Part shown: positions 61,677 through 64,000 of the stretch, piece after piece
Numbering within the stretch: the stretch's first letter is position 1
Layout: each line of letters begins with the position of its first letter
Assembly (NCBI GenBank): GCA_012064415.1
Contig: SSNU01000163.1
Span: 248,001 to 312,000, forward strand
Source of the DNA: Gyrodactylus bullatarudis
Taxonomy: Eukaryota; Platyhelminthes; Monogenea; Gyrodactylidea; Gyrodactylidae
Length of the DNA stretch: 64,000 nucleotides
Direction: 5' to 3'
Program-made: the position numbers and the translations under genes
Notes under the pieces: generated by a model
Told to the model about the DNA's origin: nothing
Database searches by the model: none
What the model saw: only the letters and a program-made list of their open reading frames with translations

Positions 61677-64000
61677 ATGAATGAGGACAAATCTCACTCA
61701 AGTAAGCTCCCCTCATTGTCACATGTCTCATTTAGAATTCGAAATTCGTCAGAATGTTTACGTCACTGCAAATGTTCCCTCATTATTCGTTGAACTGGAT
61801 GCAATAAAACTAGGCTCCATTGATCACAATGAAAACATTGCCTTTAACCCATTAAACCCTGACTGCTATCACTGGGTTGAAAAGGCTAGATGGATAAAAT
61901 ACGAAGAGAATTACAATGAACTATCCCAGAGATTCAACCCGGCCCATGTATCCCCGTTGAACTTCAAGACTCTTGTTGAATTCCGAACAAATCTTGATCA
62001 GCGTAAATTTTGTAACTTATTCCAGATTTGAAAATCATTGAATCTGAACATAGCCGATTAGAACTGGCTATGGGCCTCTTGGCTGACTGCATCTACAGAA
62101 ACGAGGCCTTACTTACGGAGTCTGAAAGAGATATCCTACTGGGCATATTTCTAGCCCCTCGTCTTAGGTCTGGAGGAAAGCAGTATTATAAAACTTCGAG
62201 AAAGCTATCAAGAAATAACTTTGTAAGGTCATTTTTATTGTTGACATTCGTCTCAGGCTTTCGAATTGAATGAAGATCTTCCAATCAGGGTTGGAACTCC
62301 AATCCTCCAGTCGAAACTTAAAAAGGTAATCTTTTCTAACATAAGAATCTATTGTTTAGCAAAACAGTTCCAGACGACTCTCCACTCTTGGTACTTATCT
62401 TAATCAAGATGACTTCAATAATGAAATAACAAGAACCCTAAATGATACTTGTGAATGTTGTGTCATCCTCAGTGGTGCTCTTGACATTTTCACTAGACCA
62501 GTTATGAAGTTGTTAAGACTTAAAAGGCCAATCACTGAATCATTGTTAGTGGAGGTGGATAAACCGGTCCGATTCATATTTGTTTGCATGGGACCATCAG
62601 ATCGAGGTGTTGACTACAATGAATTCGCACGATGTTTTGCCGTTATGATGAAGAACAGGGTAAGCTTCGTATAAAATTTTAATTAAATACAATTCCAGCG
62701 ATTCAGGGCAGCCGCCTATGATGCAAATAGTGGAGAAAAACTTTTGTTAGCTTCGAATACATTTCTAGAGACATCAGTTGTCCTTCCTATAATTCATAAT
62801 GTCACAGCTAACGTTCTTGGCGGAATGACCGAGCAAATAAGGAAATACGACAAGTCTATTTCGAAACCACGTCACAGTACAAGTCGTAAGTTTTGATCAA
62901 TAAAAGTGAGCAACAATGGCATTTTATTCTCTCTCAATCTTGAATGCAGAGCTACTCTCTATGCCGAAAATTGACGAAGTTGTCAAAACAGACTTGAATG
63001 TAATCAAGGCAGCTGAACTTTTACCGCCAAAACATGAAAAAAGAAAAGTCGATTATCTAGGCAAATTTCGTAAGGATTTTTGGCCTCCACTGATTCAGGT
63101 CGCTCGATGCTTCAAGCCATACAAGGATAGATACAAGTCTGATTTTACTGATGCCTTTACACCTGAGAATGCCCCGATTGTTTTCTCCAGTGTCTTCTTC
63201 CTTTATTTTGTATGTCTTGGGCCTGCCATCACTTTCGGTGCAATTTTAAGTGAGTTCAAGTAAAATATATTTTAGATTCGCCCACTATGCCAGTCACAAC
63301 GGTCATCTTTGGATCTGGGTTCTACCTTCTACTTTTTGCATTGTTTGCTGGACAACCTTTAGCTATAATTGGCTTGACTGCGCCAACGTTTATCATTGAA
63401 ACTTCAATCATCAATTCGGCTGGAAAACTAGGCATCGAAGTGCCCACATTGCGATTTTGGGTTGCTGTTTATGGTGCAATGTTTGGTGTATTCTTTTTGG
63501 TCTTCAACTTGTCAGCGCTGACAAAGCATATTCGAGAGTCACTTGAGGAAATTTTCAATGGTTTCATCGACTGTTACTATGCTCTAAAAGCCTTGTTTAC
63601 AATGTTTAAAGTAATGAAATATTAATCTTATTTTATAGGCGATCAAAGCCTTCCGTCCGTCGCCAATAAGTCTCAATCCGTATTCCATGAATGGTACAAT
63701 ACCCTTGGACGAGTATAAAATGTCACAAAAGTTTGCTGTAGCCGGAACAAATCTATTTTTGGCTTTTGTCATGTTATTATTCTGCCTTATTTTGACCTCA
63801 TTTAAGAATGGAAACTTTTTCAGGAGAAAAGTGAGCCTGAAGTATTTTCTTTACAAATCTTTCTTTCTTAAAGATTCGTAAAATCTTGGGAGCTTTCAAT
63901 GTCCCCCTTGGGATCTTGTTAGTTGTCGGGCTAGAGAGGATCTTCTTTCAGGCTTTCCAGCTGCCCAAGTTACCCATTCCACCATCTGATCAGGTTGATC
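61677..64000 (+). CDS. SLC4-family bicarbonate/anion transporter (5' part, cut by right edge)
   Basis: Exons are 61677-61701, 61736-62002, 62026-62222, 62257-62325, 62360-62659, 62699-62885, 62950-63249, 63276-63610, 63639-63830 and 63874 to the edge. Introns are 34, 23, 34, 34, 39, 64, 26, 28 and 43 bp; frame holds throughout. The cytoplasmic band-3 domain has 'HWVEKARWIKYEENYNE', 'FIFVCMGPSDRGVDYNEFAR' and 'TFLETSVVLP'. The membrane domain starts 'VFFLYFVCLGPAITFGAILS', then 'LLLFALFAGQPLAIIGLTAP' and 'VPLGILLVVGLERIF'. All are SLC4 signatures (..LYF.CL.PAITFG.., ..F.GQPL.I.G..P). Exchanges or cotransports bicarbonate across the plasma membrane. The short extracellular loops and 'TAPTFIIE' diverge from both AE and NBC types, so the subfamily is left open. 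The C-terminal half lies outside. Confidence 0.88.

Overview
The window is nuclear DNA from an AT-rich, intron-bearing animal. The ecdysone-pathway-type nuclear receptor E78 points to a protostome. The most diagnostic trait is intron size. Many introns that can be placed unambiguously from reading frame and GT-AG ends are only 23-45 bp, with extremes of 23, 26, 26, 28, 28, 29 and 30 bp, while a few are 0.5-6 kb because they hold repeats. From recall, animal introns this short are reported for dicyemid mesozoans and for some flatworm 5' introns. I cannot assign the phylum from the sequence alone.

Layout. 1-3.2 kb: on the minus strand, the 5' part of a receptor with an ANF-type ligand-binding ectodomain, probably an ionotropic glutamate receptor, running off or fading at the left side. 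3.6-12.4 kb: E78 (NR1E-type) nuclear receptor, with a 6.1-kb intron between the DNA-binding exons and the ligand-binding domain. 13-47 kb: a compact block of mostly housekeeping genes, many as head-to-head pairs 33-113 bp apart and tail-to-tail pairs a few tens of bases apart. In order these are an unknown protein (-), TFIIE-beta (+), an acidic protein (-), TM7SF3-like (+), CCDC174 (-), PSMD10/gankyrin-like (+), a two-TM proline-rich protein (-), MFF (-), a GPR180/TMEM145-like receptor (+), SNRPD2 (-), two tandem COQ3-type methyltransferases (-), a small unknown (-), a coiled-coil protein (-), RIOK2 (-), DHX9 (+), UTP11 (-) and ARF6 (+). 47-61.7 kb: a gene-poor, repeat-bearing stretch with one tiny IQ-motif gene and a LINE remnant. 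61.7 kb to the right edge: the 5' part of an SLC4 bicarbonate transporter with nine introns, eight of them 23-43 bp.

The housekeeping block covers transcription initiation (TFIIE-beta), splicing (SmD2), rRNA processing and 40S maturation (UTP11, RIOK2), RNA unwinding (DHX9), proteasome assembly (PSMD10), mitochondrial fission (MFF), ubiquinone synthesis (COQ3 x2) and membrane traffic (ARF6). No operon logic links these functions. The grouping looks like compaction around shared promoter and terminator space.

Mobile DNA explains most long introns. A Merlin/IS1595-type DNA transposon remnant of about 2.1 kb with about 120-bp terminal inverted repeats sits in a TM7SF3 intron that would otherwise be about 85 bp. 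The last long DHX9 intron holds a foldback element and a piggyBac-type Cys-rich fragment that is in frame with DHX9. Two remnants of one LINE family lie in the glutamate-receptor and COQ3 introns, and a different LINE 3' end lies at 55.7-56.3 kb. A non-coding repeat family recurs at least five times. Exon coordinates were derived by hand from frame and GT-AG ends; no transcript evidence was available.
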